This document shows positions 8,451 through 17,106 of a stretch of DNA of 44,900 nt, piece after piece. Position 1 is the first letter of the stretch. Every line of letters begins with the position of its first letter. The translations under genes and the position numbers were made by a program. Source of the DNA: Pseudolactococcus chungangensis CAU 28 = DSM 22330 (GTDB lineage: Bacteria; Bacillota; Bacilli; Lactobacillales; Streptococcaceae); contig NZ_JXJT01000017.1 in the NCBI RefSeq assembly GCF_002441885.1, positions 212 through 45,111 on the forward strand. The letters run 5' to 3'. The notes beneath the pieces are model-generated. The model was not told the origin of the DNA and did no database searches. It saw only the letters and a list, made by a program, of their open reading frames with translations.

Positions 8451-9827
8451 TTGAAAACAATACTTAAATCTTTAGCTGGTAATACCATCATATTTGCAAT
8501 AGGAAATAGTGTATCGATTTTGTTAACATTTGTAATGGTACCTTTCTATACAACAATTTTATCACCTGCAGATTTTGGTGTATCTGATATCCTGACAACT
8601 ACAACTGCAATGTTGGTTCCTTTAGTATCATTAAATGTATTTTCAGCTATATTTAGATTCGCATTAGATGATGAAAATCGTACTGAAATATTCACGAATG
8701 GATTATTAATATCCTTGATTGGTGGAGGTTTAAGTTTAGTGTTATCTGTAATTTTAGAATTATTTGGAATCAACTATTCCTTTTTAGTTGGTGTCTACTT
8801 AGGAATAACATTATTATTAAACTTATTTCAAAATTTCACACGAGGTATAAATAGAGTTAAAAGCTTTGCAATATCTGGAATAATTGCTACATTATCAAAT
8901 GTATTGTCAAACGTTATTTTAATGTGGGTATTTAAATTTGGATTAAAAGGGTACTTGTATTCATTAATAATTTCCGCATTGACAACAACAATCTTCTTAT
9001 TTTTAAATAATAAACTGCATACTCATATTAGTTTTAAAAAAAAATCTTGGTCAAGTACTAAGCAGTTGTTGACATATTCAATACCAATGATTCCAAATAG
9101 TTTTGCATGGTGGTTAACTAATGACGCTAATAAATTAATTATTCTGGCGTTTGTAGGTCCCAGTGCGAATGGTATCTTTGCAATTGCTAACAAGATTCCA
9201 ACAATGGTAACTACGATATTTGGCATGTTTTCAAACGCCTGGCAAATGACAGCAGTAAAGGAAAAAGAGAAAAGTTATACTAATAAGTTATATTCATTAA
9301 CATTTAATTTAATGTTTGGAGGATTGCTCATTATAAGTGCAATTGTAGTAATTTTCATACAATGGTTTATGGGATTTTATGTTTCAGATAAATTTTATGA
9401 AGCTTGGAAGATTGTTCCTATTCTACTCATGACCTCTTTTTTCTCGAATATGTCGGCATTTTTTGGGACAACATACCTTGTAGCAAAAAAAACAACGGGA
9501 TTATTTACAACAACAATTTGGGGGACTATTATAAACATAGCATTAAGCTTTGCATTAGTACCACTAATAGGGATAAATGGAGCTGGAATATCTGGAGCTG
9601 TGGGATTTTTTATTGTTAGTATTTTGAGATTGAAGCAAACTTCTGAATGGATCAAAATACAAGTTGAATGGAAGTTACAGGGATTATTAATTTTAGGATA
9701 TGTAACTTTAACAATTATAGCGTATATTAATTTTAGCTTGATTATTATTAAAGTTACTATTATAATGATCATGATGATTCTTTTATTTAGATATATCAAG
9801 AAGATTCAAAGTAGAAAAAATCTATAG
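8451..9827 (+). CDS. wzx: EPS flippase (Wzx, MATE/PST superfamily)
   Basis: 458-residue integral membrane protein with about 12-14 hydrophobic helices and the polysaccharide-transporter N-terminal pattern (AGNTIIFAIGNSVSILLTFV, then PADFGVSD). It flips the undecaprenyl-linked repeat unit across the membrane for Wzy. The start is TTG 8451 with GAAAGA just upstream; the nearby ATG at 8438 is out of frame and runs into a stop. It is the last core EPS gene before a 160-bp AT-rich spacer. Confidence 0.87.
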   Translation: MKTILKSLAGNTIIFAIGNSVSILLTFVMVPFYTTILSPADFGVSDILTTTTAMLVPLVSLNVFSAIFRFALDDENRTEIFTNGLLISLIGGGLSLVLSVILELFGINYSFLVGVYLGITLLLNLFQNFTRGINRVKSFAISGIIATLSNVLSNVILMWVFKFGLKGYLYSLIISALTTTIFLFLNNKLHTHISFKKKSWSSTKQLLTYSIPMIPNSFAWWLTNDANKLIILAFVGPSANGIFAIANKIPTMVTTIFGMFSNAWQMTAVKEKEKSYTNKLYSLTFNLMFGGLLIISAIVVIFIQWFMGFYVSDKFYEAWKIVPILLMTSFFSNMSAFFGTTYLVAKKTTGLFTTTIWGTIINIALSFALVPLIGINGAGISGAVGFFIVSILRLKQTSEWIKIQVEWKLQGLLILGYVTLTIIAYINFSLIIIKVTIIMIMMILLFRYIKKIQSRKNL

Positions 9828-9987
9828 ACTAGAAATATATTAGGTAATTAATTTTAAAAATTAAAATGAATAATTTGACTAATAATATTAATATTACGAT
9901 AAAATATTCAAAGTATATTTTTTATTTAAAGTAATAGATAAAAGTATTTTTAAATTATTCTAAATATCTTTATTAATGGAGGATATC

Positions 9988-10890
9988 TTGGAACGTCAAA
10001 AAAAGAAGAAAATGAATATCTGGGCAATTATTGTTCCTATCTTAATTTTTATTGCCCTTTTAGGGGTGGCGGCTTATGCCTTGCGAGGATTATTTACTCC
10101 TGCTGATAAAACAACGACGAGTAGTTCTGATCAACCGATGAAAACATCAGCGTCGAACGGTTATGTTGAACAAAAAGGGGAAGAAGCAGCCACTGGCAGT
10201 ATGGCACTTGAAGATGATGCTAGTACATCAGAATGGGTTAAAGTTCCCTCAACGGTGAATTTAGATAAATTTACTGATTTATCTACGAATGGTATCACCA
10301 TTTATCGGATTAATAATCCAGAAGTCTTAAAAACCTCAACCAATCTTACAGATCAACGGATGAAAATGGCCGATGTCATAGCTAAATATCCTAATGCGCT
10401 AATTATGAATGCTTCTGCCTTTAATATGCAGACAGGTCAAGTGACCGGTTTTCAAATTAATAATGGAAAATTAATTCAAGACTGGAGTCCAGGTACAACG
10501 GTTCAATATGCCTTTGTTATTAACAAAGATGGTTCATGCAAAATTTATGATTCAAGTACACCAGCTGCAACTGTTATTCAAAATGGAGGGCAGCAGTCCT
10601 ATGATTTTGGTGCTGCAATTATTCGTGATGGCAAAATTCAACCGAGTGATGGTTCAGTAGACTGGAAGATTCATATTTTTATTGCGAATGATAAGAAAAA
10701 TAATCTTTATGCCATTTTAAGTGATACAAACGCGGGCTACGACAATATTATGAAGGCAGTGTCGAATTTGAACCTCGAAAACATGTTAATGCTTGATAGT
10801 GGTGGCTCAAGTCAACTCTCAGTCAGCGGGAAAATAATTGTTGCTAGCCAAGATGATCGGGCAGTACCAGATTATATTGTGATGAAATAA
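9988..10890 (+). CDS. epsL: EpsL-like membrane-anchored phosphodiester glycosidase domain protein
   Basis: 300 residues: basic N-terminus, one membrane anchor at about 10-33, a Ser/Thr-rich linker, then a NAGPA/phosphodiester-glycosidase-like domain outside the cell. Supporting motifs: ALIMNASAFNMQTGQVTG, VQYAFVINKDG, FGAAIIRDGK and MLDSGGSSQLSVSG, where most family members have DGGGS. EpsL occupies this end position in lactococcal eps clusters; its function there is not well established. Start is TTG 9988: GGAGG lies 5 nt upstream, while the ATG at 9976 overlaps that SD and has none of its own. Confidence 0.8.
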   Translation: MERQKKKKMNIWAIIVPILIFIALLGVAAYALRGLFTPADKTTTSSSDQPMKTSASNGYVEQKGEEAATGSMALEDDASTSEWVKVPSTVNLDKFTDLSTNGITIYRINNPEVLKTSTNLTDQRMKMADVIAKYPNALIMNASAFNMQTGQVTGFQINNGKLIQDWSPGTTVQYAFVINKDGSCKIYDSSTPAATVIQNGGQQSYDFGAAIIRDGKIQPSDGSVDWKIHIFIANDKKNNLYAILSDTNAGYDNIMKAVSNLNLENMLMLDSGGSSQLSVSGKIIVASQDDRAVPDYIVMK

Positions 10891-10896
10891 GAGAGA

Positions 10897-10922
10897 AAAA
10901 AAGAACCCTAGGGTCCTTTTTT
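10897..10922. terminator. Bidirectional terminator between epsL and the LCP gene
   Basis: An A-tract, a near-palindrome centred on CCCTAGGG, and a T-tract separate two convergent genes. The A/T flanks allow it to serve both strands. One A-C mismatch weakens the stem. Confidence 0.65.
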
Positions 10923-11841
10923 ATTTTAAAGTTTTTTCAAAAAGTGCTTTAACTGAATCTAATTCTGTTTGAGAAACCATCTTAGCTCCATTTTCATCTG
11001 TAGTATGGAGATTGAGCTTACTAGTATTACTTAAAGCTTTATTGTAATTCATCCCAATGGTTTTTGCATCATCAAAATTCACATTGGTTCTAACTGTGTT
11101 TGAAAAAGCATAGAGAATATCACGATAGTAATTAAAACTTTGAATTTTCTTTGTGTGCGCAATTTTTTGAATATTTCCGTATAGTTCCATCGACACATTT
11201 TGGATTCGAGTGATTGATGCATCAAGATCGGAATCATCGATTTGTGTCATATAAGCTTGGGCTTGTTCAGAAGTTTGCAAATTGAGATTCCCTTGTTTAA
11301 ATGAATAGCCATTTGCATTGAATGTTTTTGGATTTTGCATGGTGATTCCACCCGTAGCTTGAACAAGTGATCCCATTTTATTAACGTCAATTTGAACAAC
11401 TTTGTTAACCGATATGTTGAGTAACTCCTTAACTAGTTGAAGAACCCCATTATTTCCACTAGTATCATAAACGTTCGTGATTGTTTTTTGGTTTGGCATT
11501 ACGGCAAAGACTGGAAAGTTCATGAAAGTAGTCTGATTTGTAGTTGCATTTGTTGAAGCTAAAACGGAGGCGTAAGCTATATTTTTAGAATTATTTTTAC
11601 CAGTTGCAATAATTAGTGTCGTAAAGGGTTTAGATTTTTTTAGGTCTACATGAGTTGTTTTTGGGAAATTCATGTATGACATTGAAAATGTTGATTCAAT
11701 ATTTCTATAAGTTGCATATGTGATGGAAGCAATAGCGATAATGATTAGCAAAAATATAATAGAAAAAACTTTTAAGAGAGTATGTTTTTTCTTGCGACGA
11801 GAATGTCTTTTATTTTTTAAGGAATGCTTCTTCTTTTTCAT
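10921..11841 (-). CDS. LytR-CpsA-Psr (LCP) family protein with degenerate catalytic region
   Basis: 306 residues: a very basic N-terminus (KKKKHSLKNKRHSRRKKK), one membrane anchor at about 24-46, then an LCP-like extracellular domain. LCP enzymes attach wall polymers to peptidoglycan. The fold can be followed (TTLIIATG, VVQIDVNKMGSLVQATGGI, then AQAYMTQIDDSDLDASITRI), but the conserved Asp/Arg residues of the active site (GTDSR, GRSD and the R-x-R...GDxGRxxRQ block) are largely replaced. A LytR-type gene (orfY) sits at this place in lactococcal eps clusters, convergent here. SD GGAG and an extended -10 box lie upstream. Confidence 0.8.
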   Translation of the reverse strand: MKKKKHSLKNKRHSRRKKKHTLLKVFSIIFLLIIIAIASITYATYRNIESTFSMSYMNFPKTTHVDLKKSKPFTTLIIATGKNNSKNIAYASVLASTNATTNQTTFMNFPVFAVMPNQKTITNVYDTSGNNGVLQLVKELLNISVNKVVQIDVNKMGSLVQATGGITMQNPKTFNANGYSFKQGNLNLQTSEQAQAYMTQIDDSDLDASITRIQNVSMELYGNIQKIAHTKKIQSFNYYRDILYAFSNTVRTNVNFDDAKTIGMNYNKALSNTSKLNLHTTDENGAKMVSQTELDSVKALFEKTLK

Positions 11842-11872
11842 AATGTCTCCGTGTATTCATCAAATATTATAA

Positions 11873-11881
11873 ATTATATCA
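11873..11881 (-). promoter_or_regulatory. Extended -10 promoter of the LCP gene
   Basis: Read on the - strand, TGATATAAT forms an extended -10 box about 32 nt upstream of the ATG, with GGAGAC as SD between. No clear -35 hexamer is present. Confidence 0.6.
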
Positions 11882-11974
11882 TATTTTACAAGAAAAAGAG
11901 AATAAAGATTCGGAAAAATTAGGTATTAAATGAATATCAGTTTGATCAATTATCATTAGGCTTAGAATAGAGGT

Positions 11975-12096
11975 TCATCTATTTATAAATAGTTGTAAGA
12001 AATGCTATGCCATATTACTGAGAGAGCTGAATAGCTATTGGGCAATGACATATAATAACTCTGATTCTCAAGGGAAGTATCAGTAAGAGTTTTTCA
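11975..12096 (+). ncRNA. Candidate small RNA in the 336-bp corA upstream region
   Basis: The 336 bp between the divergent LCP gene and corA hold no ORF. A possible promoter (TTTGAT at 11941, TAGAAT at 11963-11968) precedes a run of inverted repeats: CTATTTATAAATAG, AGCTGAATAGCT, and an ACTC-TGAT / ATCA-GTAA-GAGT stem followed by TTTTTC that could be a weak terminator. The loop of that last stem contains CAAGGG, complementary to CCCTTG about 35 nt downstream (near 12108-12113). I compared it from memory with M-box and lysine riboswitches and could not fit either. This is a candidate only. Confidence 0.25.
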
Positions 12097-12162
12097 AATA
12101 GTTGAGACCCTTGTAACTACTACCTTTAAAGCGTATAAGGGGTATATAAGAGGACAGAAACG

Positions 12163-12171
12163 TGTTATAAT
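12163..12171 (+). promoter_or_regulatory. Extended -10 promoter giving a predicted leaderless corA mRNA
   Basis: TGTTATAAT ends 6 nt before the corA ATG, so transcription should start at or within one or two bases of the start codon. No SD precedes the ATG. Confidence 0.65.
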
Positions 12172-12177
12172 TGTCCT

Positions 12178-13092
12178 ATGATTACAAACTATAAACTAGA
12201 AAAAAATATGCTGGTTCAGTCGTCTGACACGATTGATTTGAAGCTAGTGATCAAGCCGACGAAAGAAGAGATTGGGCATCTCGTGACTACTTATGACTTT
12301 CCATTTGACTATATTGCGGGGATTCTGGATGATGATGAAAATGCCAGGTTTGAGCTGGATGATCACCATAATCTTTTATTTTTACTGCAGTATCCTTGTA
12401 TTGAGGATGACGCTGCGGATGTTTACCCTTTTTCTTTAATCGTTAATCCAGAGAAAAATATCGTGATTCTATCCTTGAACCGCGATTATGATTTGACGTC
12501 TATTTTTGCGCATCAATATGATACGACACACTACCAACATGATCTAATTTTTCAGATCATGTCAACACTTGGGCGCTCTTTTAATAATTATCTGGCTCAG
12601 TATAAGAAGCGGATGAAAGTCATTGAGAAAGAACTGGCACTTTCTCAGGAAAATGCACAAATTATGGAAATTATTCGAGCTCAAAAAAGTTTAATTTACT
12701 TTGAGGCCGCGCTTGAGGATAATATTGAAGTCTATCAAAAACTGATGGCATATTTACGAGAACGTGGAGATAATGGTTTCTCGGATCGGATCTTTGATAT
12801 CTATGTTGAGGCGGATCAGGCTTTGACGACGACTGAGATACAGTTGAAATTGCTAGAGAATTTGAGCGAACTCTTTTCGAATATTGTTTCCAATAACTTG
12901 AATATCATTATGAAGATTATGACAAGTGCAACATTTATCATGACAATTCCTGCAATTATTGCGGGTTTATATGGTATGAATGTTAAACTACCTTTTCAGA
13001 ATATCTCCTATGCTTTTTGGTTGATTGTGGTGGGAGCGACATTGATTTCGTGGCTTGTTTTCCGAATCATGTGGCGAAAACGGATGTTTTAA
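12178..13092 (+). CDS. corA: CorA-family magnesium/divalent cation transporter
   Basis: 304 residues: a long acidic cytoplasmic N-terminal domain, a helical stalk (about 125-230) and two C-terminal membrane helices (about 243-262 and 272-296). The family signature GMN (YGMNVKLPF, residues 266-268) lies at the end of TM1, forming the pore entrance of the pentamer. A run of positive residues (WRKRMF) closes the protein. There is no SD; the -10 box sits immediately before the ATG, so translation probably begins on a leaderless mRNA. It is monocistronic, followed by the pflB promoter region. Confidence 0.92.
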   Translation: MITNYKLEKNMLVQSSDTIDLKLVIKPTKEEIGHLVTTYDFPFDYIAGILDDDENARFELDDHHNLLFLLQYPCIEDDAADVYPFSLIVNPEKNIVILSLNRDYDLTSIFAHQYDTTHYQHDLIFQIMSTLGRSFNNYLAQYKKRMKVIEKELALSQENAQIMEIIRAQKSLIYFEAALEDNIEVYQKLMAYLRERGDNGFSDRIFDIYVEADQALTTTEIQLKLLENLSELFSNIVSNNLNIIMKIMTSATFIMTIPAIIAGLYGMNVKLPFQNISYAFWLIVVGATLISWLVFRIMWRKRMF

Positions 13093-13195
13093 CATCACTT
13101 TGTGAACTAATACACTTATTGTCTTAAAGTGGTACAGATTTAATTATTTATTAATCTGTTACATAAGAGAAAGTTATAAAACCTTCGTTTTTAAC

Positions 13196-13224
13196 TTGTG
13201 TAACCGTTTTCTGTATGATAGAAT
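13196..13224 (+). promoter_or_regulatory. pflB promoter
   Basis: -35 TTGTGT (13196-13201), 17-bp spacer, -10 TAGAAT (13219-13224), followed by a leader of about 65 nt with SD AGGAGA 9 nt before the ATG. Upstream at 13134-13162 a 7-bp inverted repeat (ACAGATT / AATCTGT) lacks a T-run and could be an operator or a weak corA terminator. Confidence 0.65.
13199..13212 (+). promoter_or_regulatory. CcpA cre-like operator overlapping the pflB promoter
   Basis: TGTAACCGTTTTCT matches the cre consensus TGWAANCGNTNWCA at 13 of 14 positions and overlaps the -35 box and spacer. That position would block RNA polymerase, implying catabolite repression of mixed-acid fermentation on rapidly used sugars. A second cre-like match (TGAAAACGTTTTTG, 12 of 14 against the lactococcal form) lies at 13312-13325 inside the first codons of pflB. 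Confidence 0.6.
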
Positions 13225-13294
13225 AGTAGTGTAGTATAAAACAGGTAACAAGGGAATGTTGCCTTTCTCGTCAAATAACAGGAGATAATAAAAC

Positions 13295-15595
13295 ATGAAA
13301 ACAGAAGTGACTGAAAACGTTTTTGAAGAAGCATGGGCAGGATTTAAGGGAACGGACTGGAAAGAGAAAGTTAGTATTTCTCGTTTCGTAAAAGCTAACC
13401 ACAAAAATTATGATGGGGATGAATCTTTCCTTGCAGGGCCAACAGAGCGTTCTTTAAAAATCAAAGAGATTATCGAGTCAACAAAAGACCGTTATGAAGC
13501 GTCTCAGTTCCCTATGGATACTGATCGTGTAGCATCAATTGCTGATATCCCTGCGGGTTACATTGATCAAGAAAATGAACTAATCTATGGGCTTCAAAAT
13601 TCTGAGCTTTTCCGCTTGTCATTCATGCCTAAAGGTGGTGTTCGGATGGCTGAAACTGCGCTCAAAGAGCATGGTTACACGCCTGATCCGCTCATGCATG
13701 AGATTTATACTAAGCATGTCACGACTGTTAATGACGGAATTTTCCGTGCGTATACGTCTAATATTCGTCGTGCGCGCCATGCTCACACGGTAACTGGCTT
13801 GCCCGATGCTTACTCACGTGGTCGTATTATTGGAGTTTATACGCGTCTAGCGGTTTATGGTGCGGATTTCTTGATGAAAGAAAAATTCGCTGACTGGAAT
13901 GCGATTAAAGAAATCAATGAAGAAACAATCCGCCTCCGTGAAGAAATCAATATGCAATATCAAGCGCTTGGTGAAGTGGCGAAACTTGGTGATTTGTACG
14001 GGGTAGATGTTCGCAAACCTGCTAAAAACGTTAAAGAAGCAATTCAATGGACTAACATTGCTTTCATGGCTGCTAGCCGTGTGATTAATGGTGCAGCAAC
14101 ATCTCTTGGTCGTGTGCCAATCGTTTTGGATATCTTTGCTGAACGTGACTTGGCTCGTGGGACATTTACTGAGTCAGAAATCCAAGAATTTGTGGATGAT
14201 TTCGTTTTGAAATTGCGTACGGTTAAGTTTGCACGGACGAAAGAATACGATGCGCTTTACTCAGGTGACCCAACTTTCATCACAACGTCAATGGCTGGTG
14301 TGGGTAACGATGGTCAACACCGTGTGACAAAAATGGATTACCGTTTCTTGAACACTTTAGATAACGTTGGTAACTCTCCTGAACCAAACTTGACTGTACT
14401 TTGGGCTAAAGAATTGCCATATGCGTTCAAACGCTACTGTATGAGTATGAGCCACAAACATTCTTCAATCCAATATGAAGGTGTTAAAACAATGGCTGAA
14501 GATGGTTATGGCGAAATGTCATGTATCTCTTGTTGTGTATCACCACTTGATCCTGAAAATGAAGAAGGGCGTCACAACATCCAGTACTTTGGTGCACGCG
14601 TTAACGTACTGAAAGCTCTCTTGACGGGTATTAATGGTGGTTATGATGATGTGCATCGAGACTACAAGGTATTCGACATTGACCCAATCAAATCTGATGT
14701 TTTGAAATTTGATGAAGTTAAGGCTAACTTTGAAAAATCATTGGACTGGTTGACAGACACGTATGTGGATGCTTTGAATATCATTCACTACATGACTGAC
14801 AAATATAACTATGAAGCAGTTCAAATGGCATTCTTGCCAAGTCACCAACGTGCTAACATGGGATTTGGTATTTGTGGTTTCGCAAACACTGTTGATACTT
14901 TGTCAGCTATCAAGTACGCAACTGTTAAACCAATCCGCGACGAAAATGGTTATATCTACGATTACGAAACAATCGGTGATTTCCCACGTTATGGTGAAGA
15001 TGATGACCGTGCTGATGACATTGCAAAATGGTTGATGGCAGAATACCATAATCGTTTGGCTAGCCATCAATTGCACAAGGATGCAGAAGCTACTGTGTCA
15101 TTGTTGACCATCACATCTAACGTGGCTTATTCTAAACAAACTGGTAACTCACCAGTTCACCGTGGTGTTTTCTTGAACGAAGATGGCACATCAAACACAA
15201 GCAAAGTTGAATTCTTCTCTCCAGGTGCTAACCCTTCTAACAAAGCTAAGGGTGGTTGGTTGCAAAACCTTCGTACACTTGAAAAACTTGAGTTCAAACA
15301 TGCCAATGATGGTATCTCTCTGACAACACAGGTTTCACCAAAAGCACTTGGTAAAACACGTGATGAACAAGTGGCTAACTTGGTCGATGTCCTTGACGGC
15401 TACTTTGAAGATGGTGGTCAACATGTTAACTTGAATGTTATGGATCTGGCTGACGTTAAAGATAAAATCCTTAACGGTGAAGATGTTATCGTTCGTATCT
15501 CTGGCTACTGCGTTAACACTAAATACCTGACAAAAGAACAAAAACATGAATTAACACACCGTGTCTTCCACGAAGTTTTGTCAATGGACGTTTAA
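13295..15595 (+). CDS. pflB: Formate acetyltransferase (pyruvate formate-lyase)
   Basis: Glycyl-radical enzyme converting pyruvate and CoA to acetyl-CoA and formate in anaerobic mixed-acid fermentation. 766 residues, near the usual 750-790. The catalytic cysteine pair is at 413-414 in [15 protein letters not shown], and the radical-bearing glycine is Gly737 in [16 protein letters not shown] near the C-terminus. Both are needed for activity, so the enzyme looks intact. It depends on an activating enzyme (PflA), not encoded in the window. Codon use is that of a highly expressed gene. Monocistronic: own promoter with cre site, strong terminator after it. Confidence 0.97.
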   Translation: MKTEVTENVFEEAWAGFKGTDWKEKVSISRFVKANHKNYDGDESFLAGPTERSLKIKEIIESTKDRYEASQFPMDTDRVASIADIPAGYIDQENELIYGLQNSELFRLSFMPKGGVRMAETALKEHGYTPDPLMHEIYTKHVTTVNDGIFRAYTSNIRRARHAHTVTGLPDAYSRGRIIGVYTRLAVYGADFLMKEKFADWNAIKEINEETIRLREEINMQYQALGEVAKLGDLYGVDVRKPAKNVKEAIQWTNIAFMAASRVINGAATSLGRVPIVLDIFAERDLARGTFTESEIQEFVDDFVLKLRTVKFARTKEYDALYSGDPTFITTSMAGVGNDGQHRVTKMDYRFLNTLDNVGNSPEPNLTVLWAKELPYAFKRYCMSMSHKHSSIQYEGVKTMAEDGYGEMSCISCCVSPLDPENEEGRHNIQYFGARVNVLKALLTGINGGYDDVHRDYKVFDIDPIKSDVLKFDEVKANFEKSLDWLTDTYVDALNIIHYMTDKYNYEAVQMAFLPSHQRANMGFGICGFANTVDTLSAIKYATVKPIRDENGYIYDYETIGDFPRYGEDDDRADDIAKWLMAEYHNRLASHQLHKDAEATVSLLTITSNVAYSKQTGNSPVHRGVFLNEDGTSNTSKVEFFSPGANPSNKAKGGWLQNLRTLEKLEFKHANDGISLTTQVSPKALGKTRDEQVANLVDVLDGYFEDGGQHVNLNVMDLADVKDKILNGEDVIVRISGYCVNTKYLTKEQKHELTHRVFHEVLSMDV

Positions 15596-15617
15596 AATTT
15601 TAGATATATATTCTCCT

Positions 15618-15647
15618 AAAATCCCGTCATCTGGCGGGATTTTTTGT
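15618..15647 (+). terminator. Terminator of pflB
   Basis: AAAATCCCG and CGGGATTTT form a 9-bp stem around an 8-nt loop, followed by a T-run. Confidence 0.85.
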
Positions 15648-15662
15648 ATGAGCTTGTCATTA

Positions 15663-15671
15663 TGATATAAT
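15663..15671 (+). promoter_or_regulatory. Extended -10 promoter, predicted leaderless transcript
   Basis: TGATATAAT ends 6 nt before the ATG of the ABC gene at 15678, with no SD. Same geometry as corA and coaE. Confidence 0.65.
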
Positions 15672-15677
15672 CAAGCT

Positions 15678-17042
15678 ATGATAACTTTGAATGCGCTTAA
15701 TCTTAGCCTTAAAAATAGTGATAGAATTTTATGTGATGTGCAACTTGACATTCAGTCAGGTGAGTTTGTCTATGTGACAGGGCGGAGTGGTGCTGGTAAA
15801 TCTAGCCTGCTTAAACTTTTGCATGGCGACTTAGCTTTTACTGGCGACTTTAGCTTTCAAGGTCAAGAAGTTCAGTTTGAACATCTGGCTTACCTACGAG
15901 CCTTTCAACAGCAGGTCAAATACGTCTCGCAGGACTTACTTTTTGATGCCTCTAAAACGGTATTTGAAAATCTAGCCATTTATGATAACTTTAAAGGTTT
16001 GCCCTCAGAGGTGTCTGCCGATAAGGTAGCACACTTGCTCAGGGATTTCTCTCTGTCTCATGTTGCCCGGCATTTTCCAGACGAACTTTCAGGTGGTGAG
16101 CAGGCACGTTTGGCACTAGCGATGATGCTGACAACGGAACCGAGCATCTTGCTTTTAGATGAACCGACAGCAAATCTTGACCCGAAAATGAGTGATCAGG
16201 TGCTGGACTTGCTAGAACAGATGAATGCCCGAGGTGTTACCATCATTTTAGCAACGCATGATGCACATATTCTAAAGAAATTTCCACATCGGCAAGTGGT
16301 CGTGCGCGAGGGAAATTTATATGAGCAATCTGGCAGTGAAAGTCAAGCTAACTTATTAGCCAAAAAGTTTGTCAGTGACCCCATGTGTGCACGTGTATCA
16401 AAGGATACAGAACTATCAAGCCATTTTCAGTACCGTGAGTTGAGAACCGCTTGGCACTATACGCTTAGGCGTTTCAAACTCCTTTTCATGAGTCTTCTGC
16501 CCATGTTTTTGGCGCTTATCCTGCTGAATCTTTTCTTGTCAATGCTTGTCAACTTTCCAAGAATCTTTGGTCAATTGACGATTTTTGAACAAGAAGAACA
16601 GGCGAGCAATTCTTTTTTTCAGGGAGTTCAAACAGTTCAGATGCTCCGCTATTTCAATCTTGTTTTGTTCATGGTTTGTCTTGGACTTGTCTTGACAACG
16701 CTTATTTTCCTTTGGGCACATACGAGAACGGTTATGAGGCAGTTGACTTTGCTTGAGAAATCCTCCCTACAAGCCAGATACCAGCTTGTTTTGGATGAAA
16801 AGGCGGTCTATCGGGAATTTTTCTTGAGCGCTTTTTTCATCTTGCTAGTCGGGGCACCACTTAATTATTTGCTATCCCTTGGCTTAGAAACGCTTGTCCT
16901 AGGGCGTATCATGACATTTTATGAGCTAGAGCACCTAAGTCTCTTGCCAGTTCTCGGGATACCTCTGGTGACGGGGCTCCTTTATACTGGGATTATCTAT
17001 CAGTTGATGCGACAGTTTGCTAGGAAATTTGGCAGAAAATAG
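15678..17042 (+). CDS. ABC protein fusing an FtsE/LolD-like ATPase to an FtsX-like membrane domain
   Basis: 454 residues in one chain. Residues 1-225 are an ABC ATPase: Walker A TGRSGAGKSS (Lys41), Q-loop YVSQDLL, signature LSGGEQARLALA, Walker B ILLLDEPTANLDP, H-loop ATHDAH. Residues ~260-454 hold four membrane helices in an FtsX-like layout: TM1, a short outside loop (~35 residues), TM2, a cytoplasmic segment of about 35 residues, TM3, TM4. Such proteins usually act mechanically (for example on wall hydrolases) or in lipoprotein/peptide handling rather than bulk transport. Substrate and partner unknown. It stands alone between pflB and the gad locus, and its mRNA is predicted to be leaderless. 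Confidence 0.75.
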   Translation: MITLNALNLSLKNSDRILCDVQLDIQSGEFVYVTGRSGAGKSSLLKLLHGDLAFTGDFSFQGQEVQFEHLAYLRAFQQQVKYVSQDLLFDASKTVFENLAIYDNFKGLPSEVSADKVAHLLRDFSLSHVARHFPDELSGGEQARLALAMMLTTEPSILLLDEPTANLDPKMSDQVLDLLEQMNARGVTIILATHDAHILKKFPHRQVVVREGNLYEQSGSESQANLLAKKFVSDPMCARVSKDTELSSHFQYRELRTAWHYTLRRFKLLFMSLLPMFLALILLNLFLSMLVNFPRIFGQLTIFEQEEQASNSFFQGVQTVQMLRYFNLVLFMVCLGLVLTTLIFLWAHTRTVMRQLTLLEKSSLQARYQLVLDEKAVYREFFLSAFFILLVGAPLNYLLSLGLETLVLGRIMTFYELEHLSLLPVLGIPLVTGLLYTGIIYQLMRQFARKFGRK

Positions 17043-17069
17043 GTGACAGCATTCAGAAAGGTGATTTTC

Positions 17070-17078
17070 TGATATAAT
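17070..17078 (+). promoter_or_regulatory. Extended -10 promoter of the gad locus
   Basis: TGATATAAT lies about 28 nt before the first gad-like start codon. A short inverted repeat (AGAAA / TTTCT) sits just upstream where a -35 would be, and no good -35 hexamer is seen. Confidence 0.55.
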
Positions 17079-17106
17079 TTTAAGTATCCCAAAAATGGAG
17101 GACATC

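Noticed and set aside
9395-9799. 134-codon ORF on the - strand inside wzx
   Set aside because: Shadow of the AT-rich flippase gene; no SD, no family resemblance, and strong coding signal on the + strand.
11940-12120. M-box or lysine riboswitch upstream of corA
   Set aside because: Some motifs look similar (TAGG.., GGGCAATGAC, AAGGGAAG) but the conserved cores of these riboswitches could not be lined up, and corA has a promoter at its ATG.
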